Shown: positions 39,618 to 49,256 of the stretch, one piece after another
How the letters are laid out: the number at the start of each line of letters is the position of its first letter
How positions within the stretch are numbered: position 1 is the stretch's first letter
Assembly (NCBI RefSeq): GCF_000934725.1
Contig: NZ_JYNS01000004.1
Location: 124,001 to 188,000 of the forward strand
Length of the DNA: 64,000 nt
Source: Methyloterricola oryzae
GTDB taxonomy: Bacteria; Pseudomonadota; Gammaproteobacteria; Methylococcales; Methylococcaceae
Direction: 5' to 3'
The notes under the pieces: generated by a model
What the model saw: only the letters and a program-made list of their open reading frames with translations
The model's database searches: none
Told to the model about the DNA's origin: nothing
Program-made: the position numbers and the translations under genes

Positions 39618-40412
39618 TCAGCGGTGTGGGACGATGATCCCCTTCAGGCCGGTGCTGCCCTCGATCTGCTTCTGCATCTGCTCGGCGCGGCCGCGGTCCA
39701 GTTCAGGCCCCACCTTCACCCGGAACAGGGTGCCGCTGGCTCCCTGCACCTTCTCCATATAAGCCGGATACTTGGACTGGCGCAGCTTCTCCACCAGGGC
39801 GCTGGCCTTGGCTTCCACGGCGAAGCTGCCGGTCTGCACCACCCAGGCGGGCGCCGGGGCGCTCTTCTCGCCGGCGGGCTTGGCGGGCGGCTTGACCGCC
39901 GCAGTCTTCTCCTTGGCGGTGGTGCTCTTCTGCGGTGCTGGCGTCGCGGCAGGCTTGGCCTTTTTTGCGTCCTTCACCGCCGGCGTATCCAGTTTCTCCA
40001 GTCTGACCGGGCGCGGGGTCGGGACAGCCTCATCACCATCCGGCGGCTCGGCCGAGGCTGCCGCCTCCTCGCCCGCACCGTCATCTTCGCCCACGGCCGC
40101 TTCCTCCCCCTCGCCCTCGGCGGGGGGCGCGGCGCCCTTGGCTTTTGCCGCGGGCTGCGGTTCATCGGTGAGCGGAATGATCTTGTAGCCGGATTCCGGG
40201 ATCGCGTCCTTATCCTTCTCTTCCATGTCCTCCGCCGACTTGGGCAATTCGATCGGCTTGGTCTCCACCACTTCCTCCGGTATGGGTGGAATCCCCTCCG
40301 GCGCCCCGGTGCTGTGCTCTCCCGCCTTGTCGAACAACATGGGAACAAAAATCACGACGAGAGCGACGAGCACCGTCACCCCGATCAATCGCTGCTTGAG
40401 TTGCTGGTCCAT
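39618..40412 (-). CDS. dedD: DedD-like SPOR-domain protein
   Basis: The product is 264 residues: an N-terminal cytoplasmic tip and membrane span (about residues 9-27, LIGVTVLVALVVIFVPMLF), then a long Pro/Ala/Glu/Lys-rich periplasmic linker. A C-terminal SPOR domain (about 188-262, WVVQTGSFAVEAKASALVEK, LFRVKVGPELDRGRAEQ) binds denuded septal peptidoglycan. Architecture and position between folC and cvpA match DedD, a division-linked protein. Confidence 0.9.
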   Translation of the reverse strand: MDQQLKQRLIGVTVLVALVVIFVPMLFDKAGEHSTGAPEGIPPIPEEVVETKPIELPKSAEDMEEKDKDAIPESGYKIIPLTDEPQPAAKAKGAAPPAEGEGEEAAVGEDDGAGEEAAASAEPPDGDEAVPTPRPVRLEKLDTPAVKDAKKAKPAATPAPQKSTTAKEKTAAVKPPAKPAGEKSAPAPAWVVQTGSFAVEAKASALVEKLRQSKYPAYMEKVQGASGTLFRVKVGPELDRGRAEQMQKQIEGSTGLKGIIVPHR

Positions 40413-40429
40413 GACCTATCCTCGAAAGT

Positions 40430-41689
40430 TCAGCTAGCAAAAGTCAAATATTCCGACACCAGGAAGAACGACCCGAACACCACGATCAGGTCGCCTTCCG
40501 CCGCATCGCGCGATGCCGCCGCAAATGCGGCCGCCGCATCGGGAAACCCACCCCGGGCCGATTCAACCCCGGCCCGGCCCAGGGCCTCGCGCAGCAGGGC
40601 TTCGTCCGCCGCCCGAGGCATTTTCAAGGGCGCGAGATACCAGTGTCGGACCTGGGGCCGGATATGTGCGATCACGGCATCGATATCCTTGTCGCGCATG
40701 ATGGCGAACACCGCCCGCACAACACGGCCGGGAAACTCGCGGGCCAGATAGTCCGCCAGAATCCTGACCGACTGCGAATTGTGCGCGACGTCCAACAGCA
40801 CCGGGACCGTACCGCCCAGGTACTGAAAGCGCCCGGGCAGGCTGACCTCGGTAAGGCCGCGGCGCACCGCCGTCTCGCTCACCGGTAAACGCGGCGCCAC
40901 CGCCGCCAGCAACTGCAGCACCGCGCTGGCGTTGAGCAATTGATGATCGCCCTTGACCGCGGGTCGTGGCAGATCATTAAGGCGCCATCCCGCGCCCTGC
41001 CAGGACCAGCAGGCGCCCTCCACTGTGAAGTGAAAGTCGCGGCCTTGGCAGGCCAAGGCGATCCCGGCAGCTTCGGCATGCGCCAGCAGTTCGGCCGGCG
41101 GCTGCGGATCGCCCACGATCGCAGGCCGACCGGCACGGAATATGCCTACTTTCTCCAGGGCAATGGCGGCCCGCGTGTCTCCCAACCAGTCCTGATGATC
41201 GATGTCGATGCTGGCGATGAGCGCGCCATCGGCATCCAACAGGTTCACGGCATCCAACCGTCCGCCCAGTCCCACTTCCAGAATTTGCACATCCAGGCCG
41301 GCCTTGGAAAAGATGTCCAGGGCCGCTAGGGTACCGAATTCGAAAAAACTCAGGCTGGTATCACCCCGCGCCTGATCGATGCGCTGGAAGGCCGCGCATA
41401 GGACGTCATCATCGGCACTCACGCCGTCGATACGGATACGTTCGTTATAGCGCAACAGGTGCGGCGAGGTATAGGTGCCGACTCGATAGCCCTCGGCCCG
41501 CAAAATGGCATTCAACAAGGCCACGCAGGAACCCTTGCCGTTGGTGCCCCCCACCGTGAGGGTAAAAGGCAGCTTCGGCAAATCCAGGCGCTGGAATACC
41601 TGACGCACCCGCGCCAGGCCCAGATCGATAGCCTTGGGATGCAACGATTCCTGCCAGACCAGCCAGTCGTCCAGCGTGGAAAAACGCAT
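40430..41689 (-). CDS. folC: Bifunctional dihydrofolate/folylpolyglutamate synthase
   Basis: This 419-residue Mur-ligase-fold enzyme adds glutamate to dihydropteroate and tetrahydrofolate. The ATP loop is VGGTNGKGSCVALLNAIL, followed by the omega-loop region YTSPHLLRYNERIRIDG and LEVGLGGRLDAVN. The C-terminal domain has LPGRFQYLGGTVPVLLDVAHN. It starts four bases after the accD stop and precedes the dedD-like gene, the conserved accD-folC-dedD-cvpA-purF order. Confidence 0.95.
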   Translation of the reverse strand: MRFSTLDDWLVWQESLHPKAIDLGLARVRQVFQRLDLPKLPFTLTVGGTNGKGSCVALLNAILRAEGYRVGTYTSPHLLRYNERIRIDGVSADDDVLCAAFQRIDQARGDTSLSFFEFGTLAALDIFSKAGLDVQILEVGLGGRLDAVNLLDADGALIASIDIDHQDWLGDTRAAIALEKVGIFRAGRPAIVGDPQPPAELLAHAEAAGIALACQGRDFHFTVEGACWSWQGAGWRLNDLPRPAVKGDHQLLNASAVLQLLAAVAPRLPVSETAVRRGLTEVSLPGRFQYLGGTVPVLLDVAHNSQSVRILADYLAREFPGRVVRAVFAIMRDKDIDAVIAHIRPQVRHWYLAPLKMPRAADEALLREALGRAGVESARGGFPDAAAAFAAASRDAAEGDLIVVFGSFFLVSEYLTFAS

Positions 41690-41693
41690 TAAT

Positions 41694-42614
41694 TCAGGCT
41701 TTGCCGTTCGCTTTCGTGTTTTTCTCGGCGGCGCCGTTCAGGGCCTGACGCCGCAGACCGTCACCGTGCATGAAGATGTCCAGCAGGCTCGCAACCCTGT
41801 CGCGCATCTCGCGGCGGTCGACGATCATGTCGACGGCGCCGTGCTCCAGCAGGAACTCGCTGCGCTGAAAACCCTCGGGCAGTTTTTCGCGGACCGTCTG
41901 CTCGATCACGCGGGGACCGGCGAAACCGATCAGGGCGCCCGGCTCGGCGATATTCACATCGCCCAGCATGGCCAGGCTGGCAGAAACCCCGCCCATGGTG
42001 GGATCTGTCATGACCGATATGAAGGGCAGTCCCTCGTCCGCCATGGCCGCCAGCACCGCGCTGGTCTTGGCCATCTGAAACAGGGACATGAGGGATTCCT
42101 GCATGCGGGCGCCGCCGCTGGCCGAGAAGCAGACAAAAGGCAGGCGCTCGTCCAGGCAAATGTCGGCGCCACGCACGAAGCGCTCGCCCACCACCGAGCC
42201 CATGGAGCCGCCCATGAACTCGAAGTTGAAGGCCGCGGCCACCAGCGGGCGCCCCTTCAGGCTGCCGCGTCCGACTACCATGGCATCCTTCTCGCCCGTG
42301 GACTTCTGTGCCTGGGTCAGGCGGTCCTTGTACTTCTTACTGTCCTTGAACTTCAGCGGGTCGATGGGGCTGAGCCCAGCGCCCACTTCCTCGAAGGTCC
42401 CTTGGTCCAGAAACGAGAGCAGGCGCTTGCGCCCGTGAATGCGCATGTGATGGCCGCACTTGGGGCAGACATCCAGATTGCGCTCCAACTCCACCTTGTA
42501 GAGGATGGCGTTGCAGGCCGTGCATTTGCACCAAAGGCCTTCGGGCACCGCGCTCTTGGATGAGGCCTCGGTGCGTATCTTGGATGTGACCAGTTTGTTG
42601 AACCAGCTGCTCAC
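41694..42614 (-). CDS. accD: Acetyl-CoA carboxylase carboxyltransferase subunit beta
   Basis: This 306-residue subunit pairs with AccA to move carboxyl from biotin to acetyl-CoA in fatty acid synthesis. The zinc ribbon is formed by cysteines of CKCTACN and CPKCGHHM (about residues 28-53). The crotonase-fold core holds [34 protein letters not shown] and [26 protein letters not shown]. It follows trpA in the same direction with 12 bases between. Confidence 0.96.
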   Translation of the reverse strand: MSSWFNKLVTSKIRTEASSKSAVPEGLWCKCTACNAILYKVELERNLDVCPKCGHHMRIHGRKRLLSFLDQGTFEEVGAGLSPIDPLKFKDSKKYKDRLTQAQKSTGEKDAMVVGRGSLKGRPLVAAAFNFEFMGGSMGSVVGERFVRGADICLDERLPFVCFSASGGARMQESLMSLFQMAKTSAVLAAMADEGLPFISVMTDPTMGGVSASLAMLGDVNIAEPGALIGFAGPRVIEQTVREKLPEGFQRSEFLLEHGAVDMIVDRREMRDRVASLLDIFMHGDGLRRQALNGAAEKNTKANGKA

Positions 42615-42626
42615 GGGTCTACCTCG

Positions 42627-43426
42627 TCAGGCGTCCATCGCGGCGCGCATGCCGCGAACCAGGTCTGTCATCTCGCGCAGGGCCAGGGCGGTATCGGCGC
42701 CCGCCGCCTCGATCCTGCCCACCAGGGCACTACCCACCACCACCGCGTCACCCAGTCGCGAAATGGCGGCGGCGGTCTCCGGATTCTTAACCCCGAAGCC
42801 GACGCCCACCGGGAGATCGGTGAGGGAGCGGATTTCCGTGAGCTTGCGCTCCACGTCGCCCAGGTCGAGGTGAGAAGCGCCGGTCACGCCCTTCAGGGAG
42901 ACATAATACAGGTAACCCCGTCCCAGTTCGCCCATCTGGCGGATACGCTCCGGGGTGCTGTTGGGCGCCAGCAGGAAAATGGGGTCCAGGCCCGCCTCGG
43001 CCATCAGGGCCAGAAGCTCCGACGATTCCTCGGGCGGCATGTCCACGGTCAGGACGCCGTCCACGCCCGCCGCGCAGGCGCCTTCGACGAAGGCGCGATA
43101 GCCCATGCACTCCACCGGATTGAGGTACCCCATGAGGACCACTGGCGTCGCGCTGTCCTTCTGGCGGAACTCCTTCACCATGGCCAGTACCTTGCGCAGG
43201 CTGACCTTATGTTCCAAGGCACGCTCGCTTGCTTTCTGGATCACGGGGCCATCGGCCATGGGATCGGAAAACGGCACTCCCAGTTCGATGATGTCGGCGC
43301 CCGCCTCCACCAGGGCATGCATGGCGCCCACGGTGAACTCCGGCACCGGGTCGCCCGCCGTGATAAAGGGAATCAGGCCCTTGCGTCCTTGGTCTTTCAG
43401 GGCTTGCAGGGTAGCGGACAATCGGC

Positions 43427-43430
<4 letters not shown>
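42627..43430 (-). CDS. trpA: Tryptophan synthase alpha chain
   Basis: This 267-residue TIM barrel cleaves indole-3-glycerol phosphate to indole. The catalytic glutamate lies in [15 protein letters not shown] and the catalytic aspartate in [12 protein letters not shown]. The phosphate site residues [14 protein letters not shown] and [15 protein letters not shown] are present. Its start overlaps the trpB stop by four bases, coupling the two subunits. Confidence 0.96.
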
Positions 43431-44630
<1,200 letters not shown>

Positions 44631-44650
<20 letters not shown>

Positions 44651-45263
44651 ATTGGTATACCTCTTTCAGAAACGCTGCCATCTTGTCCGGGTCCTTGACA
44701 CCCTTCGCCGCTTCCACGCCGCTGCTCACATCCAGCGCGTAGGGACGCACCTGCGCCAGCGCGGCCCGGGCATTGCCGGGATGCAACCCCCCCGCCAGGA
44801 TCAGCGGCAAAGGGCACCCGGGCGTAATCCTGTTCCAGTCGAAACCATGACCGGTGCCGCCCTTCGCCGCGGGGTCGTCCACATCCAACAGCAGGGCGTC
44901 GGCACTCGCATAGCGGCCCGCCACGTCGCACAGGTCCGTCGCCGCGCCCATGCGCACCGCCTTGATATAGGGCTTTCCGAAGCCAGCGCAATAGTCCGGG
45001 GCTTCATCGCCGTGAAACTGCAGGCAGTCGATGCGCACTGCCTGGAGCACCGACCTCACGGTCTGCGGCGCTTCGTCCACGAACAAGCCGACGACGGTCA
45101 CGAATGGCAGCAATGCGGCCACCACGTCCTGCGCCTGCTCGATGCTGACGGCCCTCGGACTGGGCGCATAGAAAACCAGGCCGATCGCGTCGGCGCCCAG
45201 TTGAACGGCCGCCAGCGCGTCAGTAGCCCTCGTAAAGCCGCAAATTTTAACGCGAGTTCGCAT
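44631..45263 (-). CDS. trpF: Phosphoribosylanthranilate isomerase
   Basis: This 210-residue TIM barrel isomerises phosphoribosylanthranilate. It begins [19 protein letters not shown], with the catalytic cysteine in KICG and the catalytic aspartate in [20 protein letters not shown]. The phosphate loop [10 protein letters not shown] and LDVSSGVE near the C-terminus are present. In related genomes truA lies immediately upstream; here the BLUF-cyclase gene is interposed and stops 107 bases before this start. Confidence 0.95.
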
Positions 45264-45370
45264 TCAACGATACGTTTAAACTGAAAGAAAAGCGCGCTGA
45301 TCCGAGCCGGAGGATCGGTATTCTACCTGAGGACAGCCGGCATACGCAGGCTTACTTGCATGGCGGGTGC

Positions 45371-46450
45371 CTACATCGATTGGGAAACGGGACCGAAGCG
45401 GCAGGCCTGACCGAGCAACAGCATATCGTCTACCAGTTGGTCATGGGTACGCATCTCGCCGACGATCTCGTCGGCAAGGGAATACACCGGGCAGGACTGA
45501 CTCTGACCTTTCAGATGAAAATCGCCCACCGGCACGAACTGCCAGGTCTGCGTGCAGGCATCGCACACGGCGCGAGTCAAGGCGATGGCCCGGCCGATGT
45601 TACGGGTCAGTCCCTCCAGCCGCGCGGCCAGATTGACCGTGTCCCCCAGCACTGTGTAATCGAGTTTGATGGACGAACCAATGTTGCCCTCGATGACGGA
45701 GCCTTTGGTCAGGCCGAAACCGCTGTAAAGAAATCGCATCAGGCGACAGCTGTCCGCACCCTCGCGCATGTTCTTGATATCGCTCAGGGTGCCCAGGCAA
45801 GCCTCGAGCGCGCCGTCGGCGTTGTCGCCGTTGAAATGGGCCATCACGCAGTCGCCGACGTACTTGGTCACTTCCCCGCCGTTCTCCACCACCCGCCGGG
45901 AACAGACTTCGAGGAACTGGCTCACCAGGTCCGCGACTTCCTCGATGGGAAACCGCTCAGACAGATAGGAGAAAGCCACGATGTCCCCGAACAGCACAAT
46001 CTGCTCCGCCTTGTGCACCGGCACCCCAAGAGGATTGACGCCCTCGGTCAGCAGTTTCAGCACGCTGGGCTGGGTGTAGCGTTCGATGATGCGATAGGAC
46101 TCGGTGATGTTCTCCAACATGGTCCGCAGCGCCTGCAGGATGAAATCGCTGGACGAATCCAGGCGGATCATGCGCATCGACCACTTGGAGAACAGCCGCT
46201 CGGTAACGTCCAACTCCGCCTTGAGAACCAGCACATCACGATGCCGACGGTCGCGGCGGATGCGCTCCAACAGCCGGTCCACTTGGTGAGCGTCGCCTTC
46301 CAGGATCTGAAAGAAAAACTCGTGCGCGGAGAAGAGCACTCCGGTTATGCCGACCTTGAGGTTGTTACGGCTCGAGACCCGGCCGATCTCCTCGACCTCA
46401 TTCCCCGACATGGGAGCCGTCGCCGTGCTGACATACATGATGCGCTTCAT
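45371..46450 (-). CDS. BLUF-domain photoactivated adenylyl cyclase (bPAC-like)
   Basis: The product is 359 residues. Residues 1 to about 97 are a flavin-binding BLUF photoreceptor domain with the signalling residues Tyr6 (RIMYVS), Asn30 (NNLKVGITGVL), Gln48 (FFFQILEG), Trp90 and Met92. A helical linker (about 100-140) joins a class III nucleotidyl cyclase domain with metal aspartates Asp156 (FGDIVAFS) and Asp200 (TKYVGD). Adenine-selecting residues Lys196, Asp264 and Thr266 (KLDYT) and transition-state Asn273 and Arg277 (TVNLAARLE) are all present. Length, order and residue spacing match Beggiatoa bPAC (350 residues) with an offset of one. It should make cAMP on blue-light absorption; activity is inferred. 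It lies between truA and trpF. Confidence 0.93.
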   Translation of the reverse strand: MKRIMYVSTATAPMSGNEVEEIGRVSSRNNLKVGITGVLFSAHEFFFQILEGDAHQVDRLLERIRRDRRHRDVLVLKAELDVTERLFSKWSMRMIRLDSSSDFILQALRTMLENITESYRIIERYTQPSVLKLLTEGVNPLGVPVHKAEQIVLFGDIVAFSYLSERFPIEEVADLVSQFLEVCSRRVVENGGEVTKYVGDCVMAHFNGDNADGALEACLGTLSDIKNMREGADSCRLMRFLYSGFGLTKGSVIEGNIGSSIKLDYTVLGDTVNLAARLEGLTRNIGRAIALTRAVCDACTQTWQFVPVGDFHLKGQSQSCPVYSLADEIVGEMRTHDQLVDDMLLLGQACRFGPVSQSM

Positions 46451-46509
46451 GGTCGGATCCCAAACCCGTCGATCAAACGAAACCGCGCGGTGATTGGTCC
46501 GCGTCTGCT

Positions 46510-46532
46510 AAAAAGACTGTTTCCAGGAAACA
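46510..46532 (-). promoter_or_regulatory. 15-bp palindrome with T run between truA and the BLUF cyclase
   Basis: The perfect inverted repeat TGTTTCCAGGAAACA (46518-46532) is followed, reading leftward, by GTC and TTTTT (46514-46510). It could be a weak terminator after truA, or an operator controlling the cyclase gene that begins 60 bases on. Confidence 0.4.
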
Positions 46533-46579
46533 AGTTTTACAGATGGTAACCAGTTTGACGGAATCGCACCAGCGTCGGC

Positions 46580-47407
46580 CTATCCTCCGGCGCCTGCCTG
46601 CCCTGGCATGAAGCGGCGGGCATCGGTTGGCAGCAGATCAAAGATCGGGTCCTTGGGCATCCCGAATTCTGGCGGGTAGAACACGCCGCCGAGATAGAGC
46701 CCGTCGGCCGGCGCGGTGACACCAGCGAGGTTGCGGTCGCGCGCCTCAAGCACCTCTTTGGCCCAACCCGGTTCGCGCTTGCCGGCCCCCACCTCCAACA
46801 GCACGCCAACGATGTTGCGCACCATATGGTGCAGAAAGGCATTGGCGGAAAGCTCGACAAACACCCGCTCGGCTTCACGGTGGACACGGATGAAATGCAT
46901 GATGCGGCGCGGACTGTTGGACTGGCAGCCCTGGGCGCGAAAGGAGGAGAAATCGTGCTCGCCAACCAGATACTGCGCCGCGGCATGCATGGCTTCCGCG
47001 TCCAACGCCTGGTACACCCAGGTGACCTGCCGCCGCCGCAGGGCCGAGCGCATGGGCCGGTTGAGGATGACATAGCGGTAGTAGCGGGCGATGGCGCTGG
47101 TGCGGGCATGGAAGCCTGGCTCCACCTCGCGCACCCAGGTGACGCGGACATCGTCGGGAAGCTGGGTGTTGACCCCCAACAGCCAGGAACGCGTCGCGCG
47201 AATCGCCGAGGTGTCGAAATGCACGACCTGCTCCAGGGCATGCACCCCCGCGTCGGTGCGCCCGGCGCAAACCACGTCCACATTTTCGTCGGCCACGCGC
47301 GCCACCGCCGCTTCCACGCAAGCCTGCACCGTGCGCCGGTCGCGCTGCCACTGCCAGCCGGCAAACTCGGCGCCGTCGTACTCTAGGCCCAGGGCTATAC
47401 GTGGCAT
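46580..47407 (-). CDS. truA: tRNA pseudouridine(38-40) synthase
   Basis: The product is 275 residues from ATG 47407 (MPRIALGLEYDG); the open frame continues upstream through repeat sequence but is not family-like. The catalytic aspartate is Asp52 in CAGRTDAGVHALEQV. Also visible are FHARTSAIARYYRYVI, HDFSSFRAQGCQSNSP and FLHHMVRNIVGVLLEVG. It modifies uridines 38-40 of the anticodon arm. It normally heads the trpF-trpB-trpA-accD run. Its upstream region contains repeat copy 2. Confidence 0.95.
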   Translation of the reverse strand: MPRIALGLEYDGAEFAGWQWQRDRRTVQACVEAAVARVADENVDVVCAGRTDAGVHALEQVVHFDTSAIRATRSWLLGVNTQLPDDVRVTWVREVEPGFHARTSAIARYYRYVILNRPMRSALRRRQVTWVYQALDAEAMHAAAQYLVGEHDFSSFRAQGCQSNSPRRIMHFIRVHREAERVFVELSANAFLHHMVRNIVGVLLEVGAGKREPGWAKEVLEARDRNLAGVTAPADGLYLGGVFYPPEFGMPKDPIFDLLPTDARRFMPGQAGAGG

Positions 47408-47449
47408 CAGAGAGCACTCCGATAACGCGCGGCCCTTCCCGATCCGATA

Positions 47450-47756
47450 AACCATGTAGTGGTTCGGCAAAGCTCCAAGCGCGCTGCGGGACCCGTTTGC
47501 CGCGCCGAGCCTCGCAGCGTGCCCAAGGAAAAGCCCGAAGGGGCACCGCACGGACGCGGTGCGGCGGCGAAGGGCGATGGATCGCCCTTTCGCCGACCCC
47601 GCCGGGCAAGCGAGAAGCGAGGAAAAAAGCGGCAACCGGGCAGCCTTTTCTTTCGTCCCTTTCTTTTGGCTGAACAAAAGAAAGGGACCCGCCCTCGGGT
47701 GCGGGAACCCGATTCAAAATAATCGTCGCGCAGCGACACGAACCACTGGTAAACGA
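47450..47756. repeat. Hairpin-bearing repeat element (copy 2), between dnaB and truA
   Basis: This copy shares ordered blocks with 17717-18210: CCCGTTTGCCGCGCCGAGC (47492-47510, identical 19 bases), GCAAGCGA, a CGGCAACCG..CTTTTCTTT block, a perfect 14-bp hairpin with arms 47655-47668 and 47675-47688, and GTCGCGCAGCGACACGA. Its outer ends form an imperfect inverted repeat around ACCATGTAGTGGTTCG (from 47453) and CGAACCACTGGT (about 47740-47751), different from the ends of copy 1. No gene is encoded. It separates dnaB from truA and must be crossed by, or contain, the truA promoter. Confidence 0.65.
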
Positions 47757-47860
47757 AGTTCAGGCCACAACTCCCGATGATCGCGGACTGGAGGCCGCTC
47801 CCACCAGGGTGGGTGTCAGTCGGGTACGCGCAGTGCGCCTGACAAGCCGGCCAATACCGA

Positions 47861-49249
47861 TCAATACCCATCATCCCCATAAGGGTCGGAAATGAAGTTC
47901 TCGAAGCGGGTGTACTGGCCCAGGAAGGTCAAACGGCAGGTACCGATGGGACCGTTACGTTGCTTGGCGATGATGATCTCCGCCGTGCCTTTGTCGGCGC
48001 TGTCGGGGTTATAGACCTCGTCGCGGTAGATGAAGATGATCAGATCGGCGTCCTGCTCGATGGCGCCGGACTCGCGCAGGTCCGAGGGCACCGGCCGCTT
48101 GTTGGGCCGCTGCTCCAAATTGCGGTTGAGCTGGGACAGAGCGATCACCGGCACGTTCAGTTCCTTGGCCAAGGCCTTCAAGGACCTTGAAATTTCGGAC
48201 ACCTCGTTGACGCGATTCTCGGCACTGCTGCCGGATTGCATGAGCTGGAGATAATCCAGCACCACCAGGCCCAACTGGCCGTGCTCGCGCGCCAGGCGTC
48301 GGCAGCGGGCGCGCACTTCCGTGGGCGAGAGCGCCGGCGTATCGTCGATGAACATCTGGGTTTCCGCCAGGATATTGATGGCCGAGGTCATGCGCGGCCA
48401 TTCATCGTCCTCCAGCTTGCCGGTGCGCACTCGGTGCTGGTCGATGCGCCCCAGGGACGACATCATGCGCATGGCCAGCTGCTCGCCAGGCATTTCCATG
48501 CTGAACACCGCCACCGGCAACTTTTCCTTGATGGCCACGTTCTCCGCCAGGTTCATGGCGAAGGTGGTCTTGCCCATGGATGGACGCCCGGCCACGATGA
48601 TCAGGTCGGAGGCTTGCAGCCCCGAGGTCATCTCGTCGAAATCGGCAAAACCGGTGCTCATGCCGGTGATGTGGCCTTCCTTGTGGAACAACTCCTCGAT
48701 ACGGTCCACGGCCGTGGCCAGCAGGGCGCGTATGGGCTTGAAGCCGCTGCCGCCCTTGCGCCGCTGATCGGCGATGCGGAAGACCCGCTGCTCGGCGGCC
48801 TCCAGCAAATGGGCCAGCTCGCTGCCATCGGGGTGATAGGCGGAATCGGCGATCTCCACGCCCACATGGATGAGCTGCCGCAGCACCGAGCGCTCGCGCA
48901 CGATATCGGCATAGGCGGCGATATTGGCCGCGCTGGGCGTGTCGCGGGCGATGCTGCCCAGATAGGCCATTCCGCCGGCCTCCTCCAGTTGCCCTGCCTG
49001 CTCCAGCGTCTCGGACAAGGTCACGACGTCGAAAGGCGACTGCTTGTCCGCCAATTGCTTAATGGCGCGAAAGATCAACTGATGATCCCGCCGGTAGAAA
49101 TCCTCCTCGCCGACCCGGTCCGCCACCGTGTCCCAGGTGGCGTTGTCCAGCATCAGGCCGCCCAGCACCGATTGCTCGGCCTGTACCGAATAGGGAGGAA
49201 GCTTCACCGCGTCCACGCTGCGGTCGCTGAATCGGGCCAGTTCGCTCAT
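47861..49249 (-). CDS. dnaB: Replicative DNA helicase
   Basis: This 462-residue hexameric helicase unwinds DNA at the replication fork. The N-terminal DnaB domain (PPYSVQAEQSVLGGLMLDN) and linker precede the RecA-type core with Walker A AGRPSMGKTTFA, Walker B LVVLDYLQLM, VIALSQLNRNLEQRPNKRP and the C-terminal KQRNGPIGTCRLTF. No intein is present. The start is seven bases after the hldE stop. Confidence 0.97.
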   Translation of the reverse strand: MSELARFSDRSVDAVKLPPYSVQAEQSVLGGLMLDNATWDTVADRVGEEDFYRRDHQLIFRAIKQLADKQSPFDVVTLSETLEQAGQLEEAGGMAYLGSIARDTPSAANIAAYADIVRERSVLRQLIHVGVEIADSAYHPDGSELAHLLEAAEQRVFRIADQRRKGGSGFKPIRALLATAVDRIEELFHKEGHITGMSTGFADFDEMTSGLQASDLIIVAGRPSMGKTTFAMNLAENVAIKEKLPVAVFSMEMPGEQLAMRMMSSLGRIDQHRVRTGKLEDDEWPRMTSAINILAETQMFIDDTPALSPTEVRARCRRLAREHGQLGLVVLDYLQLMQSGSSAENRVNEVSEISRSLKALAKELNVPVIALSQLNRNLEQRPNKRPVPSDLRESGAIEQDADLIIFIYRDEVYNPDSADKGTAEIIIAKQRNGPIGTCRLTFLGQYTRFENFISDPYGDDGY

Positions 49250-49256
49250 ATATCGC

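Noticed and set aside
47407-47677. In-frame N-terminal extension of truA
   Set aside because: It translates repeat copy 2 and lacks conservation; MPRIALGLEYDG is the normal TruA start.
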